This document shows positions 23,801 through 35,617 of a DNA stretch of 64,000 nucleotides, one piece after another. The stretch's first letter is position 1. Each line of letters starts with the position of its first letter. Both the position numbers and the translations under genes were made by a program. The notes under the pieces are model-generated. The model did not search any database. It was not told the DNA's origin and saw only the letters and a program-made list of their open reading frames with translations. The DNA comes from Paraconiothyrium sp. Pb-2020 (taxonomy: Eukaryota > Ascomycota > Dothideomycetes > Pleosporales > Didymosphaeriaceae): positions 930,001 through 994,000 of the forward strand of contig JAJUBI010000004.1 in the NCBI GenBank assembly GCA_022419385.1, written 5' to 3'.

Positions 23801-25237
23801 AAGCTTCCAAGCAAACGGGGCTAGCTTAACAATCATTCACATGGGTATGCACAGTGAAAATCTCTGGTCAGGCAGAGGGATGTCCTAGAAGCCTTTCAAG
23901 TCTCTGTTGTAGGCCATCCTTCGGCTGATTACAGATTGTGAGAACGCAGGGATTATCCGTAGCGGATGACCGATATATACAATACCCCTGACCCTTGCGC
24001 AGCAGCGATCCAAAGATGCCGGAGGCTTTAAGAAGGGGAGTGTTATAAATTCCCGGACATCTTGGGACGCAGCATGCACTACCCTGTCCGCGGGGATCTG
24101 CAAGCCCATGCAGCCGCAATATCAAATACAGTGATTTGTCCCCTCCCGGTAACTGCATATAGGTCTTGCCCCAGAACCCGTTACGCCCTTTGGTATCTTT
24201 CGAGTTGAGTGAAGTTTGCGTTGCATGCTCATGGCCACGAGGTCGAAGCGTGTGAGCTAGGTTCTTGTCAGAAACCTGCCGGTCACTTTCTATTTTGGGA
24301 AGCGCATGACTTCTGCATCGTTTGCCACGAGGTGTCTTGCATATTCGTGATACCCTGCGCTCTTCTTCGTTGTTAAGACCACAGACGATGAATGCCGACT
24401 CCAACCAACAAGAACTAGATTCACGAAGCCGGAAATGAATTGACAACAGCGCATCCTTCGTTCATGAGGCGGAGGATGGTCAACGCGGTGAGACCGAGAA
24501 AGCATGTCCGTTGACAGGAAGGGCAGGTAGGGAGAATTATGCGGTCCGCCAAGCAGAAGTCTTCTCGATTTCAAATCGCCCAGATCGATCACCTTTTGTT
24601 CACATCACCATGATCTCCTAGAGTAGTTTCTTCGCATTGTTCGCATTCCTCGTAACCGAACGGACAGGCCGCGTCGACAGTCCGTCTATCGTAGCAACGA
24701 GACTCGCTCATCGAGCAATGTCTAACCCTTCGGAGTAGACCGCATCACACCATGTAGACGAGATTTCTCAGTTTATCGTCCATGGCTCCACTTCCGAGAT
24801 ACCCAAGGCAGCGATTTGGACAGCCGTAGGCTTTCGATCACCCCACGGCTCAATTGAACAGATTCCTGGGTACCATAGGTAGGCTGATAACCGAGTCATC
24901 TCCAACGCCAGCGGACATCAACACGATGAGACCACAACTACCGCCACCTGAGTGGATCTGGACTCGTTGGTTCGCTTCGTCAGTCATTCTCAACTGAAGA
25001 AACGTTGGTGAGAATGATACGATGAAATAATTTGTTGCCTTACCGCAGGCAAACTCGTGGAGGAAGATCTACTAACCACGGAACAGAAGGCCGAACATAA
25101 TAACGTATGCGTGATGAACATCGATAAATTCAAGAATGGGAATGTCTATGAAAAGAAAGACTAACATGCAGCACAATTTGATGCGCCCCGATTCGCACTT
25201 GCGTCGGGCTCCAACATCGATGACGTCACACGATTCC
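20837..25237. other. 4.4-kb block without a recognisable gene
   Basis: Open frames are all short (192 residues or less) and none gives a recognised domain or a spliced model. The longest is on the minus strand at 23868-24446. The sequence is mixed in composition without long simple repeats. It may be degenerate mobile DNA or plain intergenic sequence; I cannot tell by eye. Confidence 0.45.
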
Positions 25238-26881
25238 TCACTCGCTCGAAACCGATTTCCGCTCTCTCCTCCATACCTTGACCGGCATGTCACCCAATAT
25301 CCAGTTCATCGTTTCGAGCCTCTGAAGTTGCCAATCAGGACTGCTCAAAGCAAAGTTGTATCTTCGAAGCAGACTAGCGACCACGACAGCTTGTTCCAGG
25401 TACGAGATGTTGCGTCCGATGCATCCTCTGGCGCCTGCAGAGAAGGAAAGGAAGTACGGCTGGAGCGCTTTGCCTTCTTCGCCTAGGAATCTCTCTGGGA
25501 TGAACTTCTCGGCTTGCGGGAACACCGATTCCTGTCGGTGCGCGACGAGCGCAGACATAGAGACCGTTACGCCACCAGGGATGTAGTCGCCGAGGATATT
25601 TGCACCGTCAGGGGGGGTTTCGCGCGGCAAGCCGTGGGGAGTAGGAGGGAAGAGGCGAAGGGATTCGTCCAAGCATGCTCGCAGGTATGGGAGATGCTTC
25701 ACTTTGTCGTATGCGATCACTCCGCTCTCATCCTCTCCCTCGTCATCTTCAACTGCGGCATCGATCTCCTCGGTGACCTTCTTCAATATCTCAGGATTCT
25801 TGATGAGCTGATAAATGATGTTTGTAATGGCGATGGCGGTCGTTGCAGAGCCGGCGTTCATCATGATGCTTATCTCGGCCACGATTTCGCCCCACTCGAG
25901 GTTGTTCTGGTGGCCATTCTTGTCCTCCATGAGTGCTTGGAAAAAGTCATCGAGCTTCTCACCAGCACGGTATCTTTGCAGACGGCGATGCGCGAGCTCC
26001 ACCGGAATTCCTTCCCATTGCTTTGAGAGCTTTCCCATACGGCCATAGAATGGAACAAGGTTGGAGATCTTGTCGATGATCGGGTACCACTCGTAATTCC
26101 AGATAAGCAGTGACTGCTTGCGCGCAGTTTGGTATAGCGCAGGACGGAACTCGCATTCGTATGTGGTGCCATCAGTGCGTCGTCCTGTCACACAGTCGTG
26201 GCCGCGATCAAGGAAACCAAGCTTTTCGGAGAGACCGATGTCGGCGATAGCATCGAGGGTAAAGAAGTTGCTCCACTTTCGAAAATCGACGTTGACATCT
26301 TCAGGCTTTACTGCCTCCCCACGCTTCAGTGGAGCAGTGCAACACTTGTCCAGATGCTGAAGTAGCTTGTATGTCTTATCGGCGACCTTGTGTTCCCAAC
26401 CTTCAAGGTTCTTCAAGGCGTATGCCGAACTCAATGTCTTCCTCTTGCGAGCGTGGTCGTGCTTGTCGACTACATCGGCCAGATGATAGTGGGATCCAGC
26501 ACCAACAACGTACTGTCCGTCTTTCGTACAAGGGGTGTTGTGGCCGTAGATGTCCTTTATGGCACGCAAGTCACCGTAAGAGAGAGCATTGGGTCCGGTG
26601 CGAATGACAGGGTACTTTTGGTGGAGTTTGGAGAGGTAGAGTGACCGTTCGCCAAAGTGCGAGAGAACCATGAAAGGCACCCATGATATGCCTGAGAGCG
26701 GGTGCATGTTTGGGTAACGACGAAGTCCTACTCGAGTCAGTCACATTCACGTCGGGGACGATTTGCCGAGCGTACCATTAACATCGCGGAAGTAAACAAC
26801 AACAGGGTATACAACGAAGTACAAAAACACGCATGTGCCAAAAGCAACCGCGTACGGCAACGATGTCATTGCGGTAGACAT
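25238..26881 (-). CDS. Cytochrome P450 monooxygenase (benzoate-4-hydroxylase/CYP53-like in appearance)
   Basis: Two exons: complement(25238..26727, 26776..26881), 531 residues. Exon 1 encodes the ER anchor (VAFGTCVFLYFVVYPVVVYF), then GLRRYPN. Core motifs: ExxR as ESLR, PERF in KFIPERFL, and the heme loop FSAGARGCIGRN with Cys471 as thiolate ligand. The I-helix reads AGSATT (327-332), so the acidic residue usually before Thr-Thr is Ala330. DHARKRKT and the MPVKVWRR end recall fungal benzoate 4-monooxygenase-type P450s; this family placement is from memory and tentative. The gene lies head to head with a P450 reductase, 682 bases away, which suggests co-expression. A second in-frame ATG at 26869 could be the start. 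Confidence 0.9.
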
Positions 26882-27563
26882 TGTATGGAAGAAAAGGGAA
26901 GACACTGGATATGTGCTGCTTCCAAGTAATGTGTGAGGTTGTCTTGAGCTTCTACAGCGTCACTGTCATCTCTTTAAGACTGCAACGGAGCATCCACATA
27001 CACGTTGTACTGTGGAATCCAGGCGGACGGTCCCAATGCATGCCAGGCCAACAACTCACTGAGTTGGAAGTGTACGGAGAACATTCCTACATCGAGTAAC
27101 CCCGCTAGTTGCATGTCACTACTGTGCGTGGGGAAACGCGGGGTCTAAACCATGGCGGGGTCACTTGTCCTGCGAAACATCGTTCCGATTTCAGGTTACT
27201 GTGGAACCCCAGTCCTCCGCAAGTTGATCATGCAGAGCGCAGTTCCCATTTTGAGAGGTTTACGTCTCCGAACGCGCTTCTGTCAATGCGCCTCCCAGCT
27301 GGATCGCAGCCGCCAACGTGCAAACGCGTCCATGGCGGTTTCGTCTTCTAGTCGCATGTGATCACCACCGATTTGGAGGAGCAGAATTCGCCATCGTGGG
27401 GTTTCTGTGGGAAATGCCATGATGGTACTCGCCGCGGAACACCTAGTGTAGCAGGCAATTCCGAACACTTCCCAAGATACTCGGACAGCTTTGCAAACAC
27501 TTCTGGTAGCGATGATGTCCCCGTCGTATATGATCGAGCCTTTGGCCTCTCAGTGCCGCCAAA
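26882..27563. promoter_or_regulatory. Bidirectional promoter region, P450 / P450 reductase
   Basis: 682 bases between the start codons of the divergent P450 and reductase genes. An imperfect palindrome AACTCACTGAGTT lies near 27054. Co-regulation of the two genes from here is inferred from their arrangement only. Confidence 0.45.
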
Positions 27564-29866
27564 ATGATACCCAGAAAGGCCGTCATGGAGTCTTTTACAT
27601 TTCCTGTTGATGTTAGCGAACTCCAATCAACGCTCAACCCGCTCTTGCGAACGCTGCAATCTTCGCCTTTATTCGACACGCTCAAACCTTCAACTACAGC
27701 AGATGGTATCGCTGCCTTTCTTTTTATCCTCTCCGCTCTTGGATACGTAACGCGGGGTCGTCTTTGGGACAAGCCGGATCCAAACTACAAAGTATGGTTT
27801 GAGTGTCCACAGCTCGCAGACGGCGCTTCAAATGGCAAGACAGCTATTACTCGAAACGTTGCACAACGATTGGAGGAAGGCGACTACCAAGTGGTCATCT
27901 TCTGGGGTTCACAGTCAGGCACTGCGGAGCGCTTCGCAGAGACTCTGGGCCGCGAGTGTCACACTAGATTCGGCATAAACGCGTTAGTAGCAGTAAGTCG
28001 CCTCGAGCCCTATACGGTGTTCTAAGATCCATATCTGCATGGTGCAATATATTTATTCCGAACATGCGATACACATGAAACATGGTAGCACCGTTCTACG
28101 TACTACACCAAGCTCACAAATCTCAGGATCTTTCCGACTATGATGCCGAGTCAATCGCAGACATCCAACAAAAACACTTCGCTATTTTTCTCCTCAGTAC
28201 GTACGGCGAAGGCGACCCGAGCGACAATGCCGCAGGACTTTGGGACTGGATCAAACGCGTCAGGGATCAGAGGACAGAGGTGGAGCACCTTCGATACCTC
28301 GCGTTTGGTCTTGGAAACAGCAACTACAAATACTACAATCGAGTCCTTGATGTCGTGGTGGAGGCACTGGATGCCGCTGGGGCAACATCACTCATGCCAC
28401 CGCAGCGAGCAGACGACGCAGAAGGTGCGACCGAGGAAGACTTTCAGTCATGGAAGGACGACCTGTTTACATTGCTTCGTGGCATGGGATATGAGCAGAA
28501 GACTATTGCATATCAGCCTACTGTCAGCGTTGAGTTTGGTGAAAAGTCTGAGAGCGAGAGGGACGATTCCGTTTATCAGGTCTCGGTACACCACCAACAA
28601 ACATCATTGAACTCGGCCATCTTCCCGCTACCTGTGCGAAGCTCTCGCGAATTGTTTACGGCCGGCGATCGAAACTGCATCCACATGGAGCTCGACCTCG
28701 GGAATAGCGATCTGGTCTACAAGACGGGTGACCACATCGGGGTCTGGCCGTGCAACCCTGACGAAGAAGTTGAGCGACTTCTAGAAACTTTGGGACTCAA
28801 CGCTCGAAGGAAGGATACGCTTACGATCGCAGCGCTGGATGATTCTGCGAAGCCAAAGGTGCCATCTGGAAGCACCCTTGAAGCTGCACTGCGACATCAC
28901 CTCGAGATTTGCGCGTCTGTTTCCCGAAAGACGGTCTTCGAACTTGCACAATTTGCTCCAACACCCCAAGCGAAAGCTATGCTCACTGAAATCGGTCAAG
29001 ACCGCACCCGCTACGAGCAACTTACTTCATCCACGCACATCACCCTCGCACGACTGCTGCAACTCGCCAGTCCACTGGAACCGTGGACTGCGCTGCCACT
29101 ATCATTCGTGGTAGAGAATCTGCTTCCGCTACAGCCGCGATATTACTCTATCTCTTCAAGCTCCGTTATCTCTCCACGCCGCATCGCACTGACCGCCCTT
29201 GTTGTCAACAAGGAGTTTGCAGATGAGAACAAGAGCACGATCCACGGTCTGACATCGAACTATCTCCTCTCCGCCTCTAAGTTGCCCTCGAATGCTAAAG
29301 TAGCCACACCGACGTTCCAGCATACTTCTTCGGCAGGTGGCGAGGGTGGAACCGTTTTCGCACATGTGCGGAAATCGAAATTCAAGTTACCGATAACTTC
29401 TTCCACTCCTCTCATTTTAATTGCCGCAGGGACTGGTTTCGCTCCATTCCGAGCTTTCCTCGCGGAGCGCGCTAAGCTACATGCTCTGGGCAAGCCTGTG
29501 GGTCGCATGCTATTGTTTTTCGGTTGCCGTAGCTCAGACTCGGATTACATCTACCGCGAAGAACTAGAGAAGCTACAGGAGACGCTCGGTGATAAGCTCC
29601 GGATTGTCACCGCCTTCTCAAGAGAGCGGAATAATAAGAGGGTCTATGTGCAGGATCGGGTGGCGGAAGAGAGTGAGACCGTGCTAGAGATGCTTAACGC
29701 AGGGGCAAACCTATACATTTGCGGGAAGGCAAGTATGGCAAGGGAGGTTGATGGAAAGATGGAGGAAGCTGTCGCCAAGCAAAAGGGGATGATTGAGAGT
29801 GAGGTGAAGAACTGGACGGATGGTTTGAAGAAGCGAGGAAAGTGGAAGGCAGATGTCTGGGGTTGA
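27564..29866 (+). CDS. NADPH-cytochrome P450 reductase
   Basis: Two exons: join(27564..27992, 28127..29866), 722 residues from the first ATG or 715 from the ATG at 27585. A membrane anchor lies around residues 48-65 (GIAAFLFILSALGYVTRG). The FMN domain is shown by SQSGTAERFAETL, STYGEGDPSDN and FGLGNSNYKYYN, the FAD domain by PRYYSISSSS, and the NADPH site by GTGFAPFRAFL and FFGCRSSDSDYIY. The chain ends with the usual aromatic (DVWG). The 134-base intron ends at CTCAG before GATCTTTCC, restoring the conserved DLSDYD. The protein passes electrons from NADPH to ER P450s. Reductases are usually housekeeping genes, so its position beside a P450 is notable. Confidence 0.95.
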
Positions 29867-31058
29867 GTTGGTAGACAGGAGACATGGTGCCATAGAGCTA
29901 GATTTGAAATTACGAATGGGTACCTCCAAACCTGCTTCCAGCGTTGTTTGTATTCTCGTGAGGTACGCTATCATCGGCTTCAGCCGCAAGCCTAGACTGA
30001 CTCGCCGCACTCGGTGCCACGCGAAACTCAGCAAGAATTGCAGCGTAGCGGCGCCAGCAAGGCCATAGTTCAGTCAGACCACAACATGTCTCACAGTGGA
30101 ACTCGCAATCCTGACTGCATATTGTGATGTCACGTCAAAGTTACAGCTCGATATTGGGCGAGTTGGGCCGGGCATCTACCGTGTTCCTCAGCCTTCTGTG
30201 GTCCCTTGTCATTTCCGCCGAGCTCCACTTGGTGAGGGCACCTGACTTTTTTCAAATCCCGCCCCCCTGAATGCACTGAAGAGGTGGTTCCACGTACTAC
30301 GTCACTGGTGAACGTCTTGCACACGTGATGCCGGGTGGGTCCGGATCCCATGACTTGTAGTGGTTTGGACTGGGACAAGAGTGAGGCTCAGCATCATGGT
30401 GCAGCAGGTTTGAAGGTGCCGCGGAGCAACTTGCCATTTTACGTGTGCGTGCAAAGTTCGTGGGTGGGACCGTGCGTCTCACGATAGAACATGGCAGTGA
30501 AAGCCGCATCGGCCTCTGACCGTGCACAAGACCTCAACAAGGTCTGGCTTGTCTTCCCCATCCAATCATTGCGGCTCTGTTTCTATTGAGGAAGCACGGC
30601 AATTTCTTATCCAATCGCATTTCCCTGGTCCCGGTGACTGTAGCTGTCTAGGCGTTCAGCTCCATGTTCGGCTTCACGCGTGGAGCGATGACGCCGTCAG
30701 GATGGGATCGAGCCGACCCCCCGCTCATGCACCCCAAGCAAGCTAACCTAGCTTCCGACCGCCAGGAAATGCGGAGGAGAGGCGCTGAGGCCCTCGTCTC
30801 GGGCTGAAGCGGGTCCCAACGTAGCAACCGCGTGGAAATCGCTCAGTCCCTGGCAATCTTGGTCTTACAGAGGGATCGCTGCGGCACTTGACTGGAGATC
30901 AACATATATAGTTCGCTTTGGTCCGTTGTTGGAATACCATCACGGCGACCTTCACTGGTACTGCGACCATAACATCAACTTTCAAGTACCTCTCAGAGAT
31001 ACATCAGCCTCGTTGACTTTGACTTCGACCTCCACTAGCATTGTCTCCAGTTGTAACA
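29867..31058. other. Intergenic, reductase 3' end to inositol transporter promoter
   Basis: 1.19 kb with no gene recognised. A TATATA sequence at about 30904, some 155 bases before the transporter ATG, is a plausible TATA element. A CTCCAG just before the ATG leaves room for a 5' leader intron. Confidence 0.45.
30904..30909 (+). promoter_or_regulatory. Candidate TATA box of the inositol transporter
   Basis: TATATA about 155 bases upstream of the ATG at 31059, the only strong TATA-like sequence in that stretch. Assignment rests on position alone. Confidence 0.35.
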
Positions 31059-32751
31059 ATGGCGTCGTACGACAACAAGACCGACATGGACAAGAAGGTC
31101 CACCTCGACGTAGACTCTCACTCTTCGTCAGAGAAGATCGAGAACATTGAAACTTCGACAACTACCGACGCGGCGCAACTTCACGAACTCTCAGCTATTG
31201 AACAATGTGCGGCATCTAAGGGGGCATGGCTGATCAGCTTTGTCATCTCCTTAGGAGGACTTCTCTTTGGGTACGTAACAATGCCATGAAACCACTCAGT
31301 CTACATCAATCTGACCAACTCCACGATATGATACTGGTTATATTTCATCCGTACTCGTCACGATTGGCACCTCACTTGGTCACGAGCTCACTTCCTCTGA
31401 GCAAGAACTCGTCACGTCACTTACCTCCGGCGGTGCGTTCGTCGGTGCCATTTGTGCTGGTCTTACAGCCGACAGGTTTGGCCGCAAGATGCCCATCTGG
31501 GCGGCCTGTATCGTCTTTGTCGTTGGCACTGTTCTTCAGACCGCTGCTTATTCCGTTGCACAATTCGCCGTTGGTCGCTTCGTAGTGGGTCTAGGAGTCG
31601 GAAGCGCAGCCATGATCTGCCCACTTTACATTTCCGAGCTGGCTCCAGCCAAATATCGAGGTCGTATGGTGGCATTCAACAACATGTCTGTAACCTTTGG
31701 ACAGTTGTTTGCATCCGCTCTGGGTGCAGGCTTCGCTCATGTCAAGGGTGAAGGCTGGCGCGCTACTGTCGGCGTGGGCGCCCTTCCTGCCATACTTCTT
31801 GCTGGCCTTTTGTTCACATGCCCAGAATCTCCTCGTCAGCTTGTTGCGCATGGCAAGATGGATCAGGCTGAGAAGGTTCTCCTTCGACTTTATCCAGGTT
31901 CCACCGAACAGCAGCGCCGCGCAAAGATGGCAAGCGTCGAGCTCAGCATTCAGCAGGCCACAGAGACGATGGTTGATGACTCGCTCTGGAAGACCTTCAA
32001 GTCGATCTTCACCAACATGGCTACCCTCCGCGCTGTGGGGACCGCCTGCATAATCATGGGACTGTCCCAGTTTTCTGGATTTAATACACTGATGTACTAC
32101 TCGGCAACACTTTTCAAGATCGTTGGCTTCAACAATCCCACTGCAGTAGCGATCGCTGTGGCAGGGGCCAACTTCGTTTTCAGCGCCCTCCTCCTCGTCG
32201 TAGTAGACCGCTTCGGACGTCGCAATATCTTGCTCGTTACCGTCTTTGGCATGTTCGCCTGTCTCACTATCGCCGCCGTAGCTTTCTCCTACATCCCTAT
32301 TGACTTGCATACGCTCGAGGTTACCAGCAACCAGATCGGCTGGCCAGCTTACCTTCTCATCGCCATGATCATCATCTTCATCGGCTTTTACGCCTCGGGC
32401 ATCGCCACTATCGCGTGGATCGGCACCGAGTTCATCCCCATGGAAGTCCGCGCTGTCGGCACTATGCTGAACACCGCGACCTGCTGGTCGACCAATATCA
32501 TTGTAGCTTCTACATTTCTGTCCATGATGAAGGGCATCACTCCCTCTGGAGCCTTTGGCTTCTACGCTGGCCTCATGTTCATTGGCTGGATCTTCGTCAT
32601 CTTCTGCTTCCCTGAGGTGAAGGGTATGCCGCTTGAAGCTGTCCGTGAGGTGTTCCAGAACGGCTTTGGTGTCAAGTATGCGAATAAGTGGCAGAAGGAG
32701 AACAAGGAGTTCGCAAAGATGAATGCGCAAGGTCCGGCCTTTGGACATTGA
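31059..32751 (+). CDS. MFS myo-inositol transporter (ITR type) with a non-AG splice acceptor
   Basis: Modelled as join(31059..31270, 31326..32751), 545 residues, 12 expected membrane spans. Sugar-porter signatures are present: GGLLFGYDTGY, DRFGRK, PESPRQL and a second DRFGRR. SGFNTLMYYSATLFKIVGF, a VGTMLNTATCW stretch and a GFGVKYA tail match the yeast ITR1/ITR2 inositol carriers as I recall them. The intron has a good donor (GTACGT) and branch site (CTGACC), but the position that keeps the GYDTG motif in frame ends in CACG instead of AG. The nearest AG sites break the frame. Either one base is missing, or the acceptor is non-canonical, or the gene is damaged. Inositol uptake at the plasma membrane is inferred. 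Confidence 0.85.
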
Positions 32752-33535
32752 GCTTGTAGACTATAGATTTTTCTTGTAGATACCTTAGGAATTACTTCGA
32801 GACTTCGAACTATATGCCACTGTGACGCGTGAATAACTACGGCTGTGGGTAAAATGTATGAAATGATACGACGTTCGGATAATCTTTACTGCGAGGAATC
32901 TTTACGTTCCAGGAGCCGCGTCCTATGCGCACCTGGGAGGTACCACCCCGGGGCCATCCTAGCCTAGCCTATATAGGCGGCTTCCGCCAACCCAGTAATC
33001 CATCACTTTTACACTCCACATCCGATCTCGAAGAAGCCCTCATAGATTCACGAGTATCCCGTACGGCAAAGCGAATCGCCTATCCACCATCCTGTTTTCA
33101 TCGTGGAAGCTGCCAATAGGGCTCTTTCTATGCACGCCCGGGCGCTGTCTAAGTCAGCCTTGCTGCGATTTCAGGCGCTCAACGATTGAAAGCAATCAGG
33201 CAATCATACAATCATGTTATATCCATTGGCTATGCGGATGGTGGCCGTGACGTGCTCTGCATACTTGATGTCCTTCACCGGATTCCGGTCTCAGCCTCGC
33301 GTGTCAAATGGCAAAAAGTGAGGCACAGGTGCCTAAACATCGGCCAGGCTGATGCGATGTATGAGCCAACCATTTACATGGTAGCTGGGGTTGGCCCCTA
33401 AAAAGCAAGGGTATGTCTTCCTTGATGCGGGGTTGAGCTTTCGCTGACGCATCAAGATGGGTTACCGCGCACCTTGTAGCTCTTGTGGCTCGTTGAAATT
33501 ACTCGGTTCAGGCCAACACGGCATTGTTTAGCGCC
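32752..33535. other. Intergenic between transporter and HET gene
   Basis: 784 bases with short open frames only. CCTATATAGG at about 32967 is a TATA-like palindrome but lies more than 500 bases from the next start codon, so its role is unclear. Confidence 0.4.
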
Positions 33536-35617
33536 ATGGGTACTCTTTATACTGAGCCGACATTGGAGAACATGTCCAAGGCCCATAGTCTTCCGACCGA
33601 CTTGGGCAGAGCCGAAGGTCAAAATGTAGACCTATCTAAGAACGATCATGGGAAGGTGATCGCCAGCCACCAAAATGCCTACGCAGAAAGACCTCGCACT
33701 TACCAAAGACTCGATCCATCGAAGAAGGAAATCAGGCTACTCCTTTTGAAAGCGGGTCAAGTCGATGAGCGTGTTCATTGTGAAGTCAGACATACATCAC
33801 TCATTGCGTCGAATGCCGTGGCCTACGAGACGATATCGTACGTTTGGGGCGACGCTACTATTCGCGGAGAAATATTTTTGAACGACGAAAAGCTGGACGT
33901 ACCACTGAGCTCTGAAACTGTTCTCCGGCGAATGCGTCTGGAAAGTACTGATCGACTGGTCTGGCTCGATGCCATCTCTATCCATCAAAAAGATCTCGAT
34001 GAGAGAAATCAGCAAGTGGCGATGATGGCGAATATCTACTCGAATGCTTATACAAACCTTGTCTGGCTTGGTGAGGGAGACCCGGATCCAGAATCATCTG
34101 TCACGGCTATTCGCCACGTCGTCGAAGACGCAAGGCGCGAGACCAATGGGTTTCACCAATACGTGCGTACTATATTCAATGTCGAAAATGAGGTATGGTT
34201 ATATGCGACGAAGGATTTCCAGTCCACCATTGATTTCGAAGCAATAAAACGATTCTTTGCTAGACCATGGTTTGGAAGACTTTGGGGTGAGTCTACATTG
34301 TCCCTAGATGATTGGCCCGAGCTAGCTCCCAGCAACTCCAAGCGTGTTACGCATCATTGCTAACTCAACCCCCGTTCAGTGGTTCAGGAAGCCGCTTTGG
34401 CCGCGCACAGCATTTGCTTCTACGGCGAGTTGCAGTTGCCTTTGTTGGACGTAATCAGAGCAGCAACATGGCTGTTACACAAAGACATGTTTCTTCCATT
34501 TCGGCCGACGCATGAACTGGGCATTAGAAGGGCCGCGAGAATTTGGATCCTGAGCGATGAGGGACGACGAGGCATGTTTCCTGCTGGGCCATCCAGGGCA
34601 CCCGGGCACGCCGGGGTACCAAATATTATCAACATGCTAAGCAATCTCCAACTTTTCCAGGCCAGCGAGTCTCGGGATCACATTTATGGTATGCTGGGTC
34701 TTTACCAGAAGGTCTATGGAGGTAATCTTCCGACACAACTTCAGCCCGATTACAGACGCCCACTAGCCGATGTCCTTCGTGATGCAACCAAACTCGTCAT
34801 CGAAAAGGATCAAACTTTACTTTGTTTGAATTTGCTGCCTGAGATATCCATGGGAGAATGCGTTGCTCCTAACTGGATGCCTCGATGGCACCTTCAGCCG
34901 GACGGGAGGCAGCATCCAGGTAGCTTTAACTGGGATGAATCTTACGCTTGCGGTCGCCATATGCAGCATCATACGACGAAAATAATCGAGCAGGATGAAG
35001 ATATTCTCGTCACCAAGGGTTTTTTGACCGACAGGATTTCAGCGATTTTGCTTTCGCCCGAGCAAGAGACGGGCCCAGACGCTTATATCCGAGGTCTCCG
35101 CGACATTGAAAAGGGGCTGAGCCGTGCTACCGTCGAAGTGAGCGCTACGGAACTAGAAGCACTAATGGCTTTGAGCTTGATTGCGGAGAAAGATCATAGT
35201 TACAAGATCATCGAGGCTGGTCCCGCACTGGAACTTTTCAGGGCTTGGAAGAACCATCTTCATACAAAGGGAAGCCTTCCACCTCGGGCTAGAGAACTAA
35301 AGAACCAAGAAGAAAGCCCATCGTTGGAGTTCTTGAAGGCAGCGCAGTATATGCAAGCTTTCTATAATGCTTGCAGGGCCCGTTCAATTTTCGTTACGGA
35401 AGGCGGTCGGTTGGGAATTGGCATGAAAAGGATAAAGCCGGGTGACGATATTGCTATCATGTACGGCTGCACGCTGCCCGTGATTATTCGACGTTTACAA
35501 AACGAATTTGAGTATGCGGTAGTGAGTGTTGCTTACGTGTCTGGTATCATGCGCGGCGAGGCAGTCACAGAGCATGAGGGGGCAGGGGGAGAAGCAGGGC
35601 AATTCTTACTGCGCTAA
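33536..35617 (+). CDS. HET domain protein (heterokaryon-incompatibility type)
   Basis: Two exons: join(33536..34286, 34380..35617), 662 residues. The HET domain blocks appear in order: AYETISYVWGD, then RLVWLDAISIHQKDLDERNQQV, then ANIYSNAYTNLVWLGEGDPD. The WFGRLW block is split by the intron, which rejoins as RLWVVQEAALA, confirming the splice. HET proteins are signalling modules of nonself recognition that can trigger cell death after hyphal fusion. Most copies in a genome have no known partner. No partner gene is recognisable beside this one. The C-terminal 400 residues match nothing I recognise beyond the usual HET-protein tail. The frame opens upstream of 33536 only with non-ATG codons. 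Confidence 0.92.

Noticed and set aside
31591..32748. 385-codon minus-strand open frame over the inositol transporter
   Set aside because: It is the antisense shadow of a clear transporter exon; its composition (His, Asp, Glu, Arg-rich without domain) follows from the sense codons.
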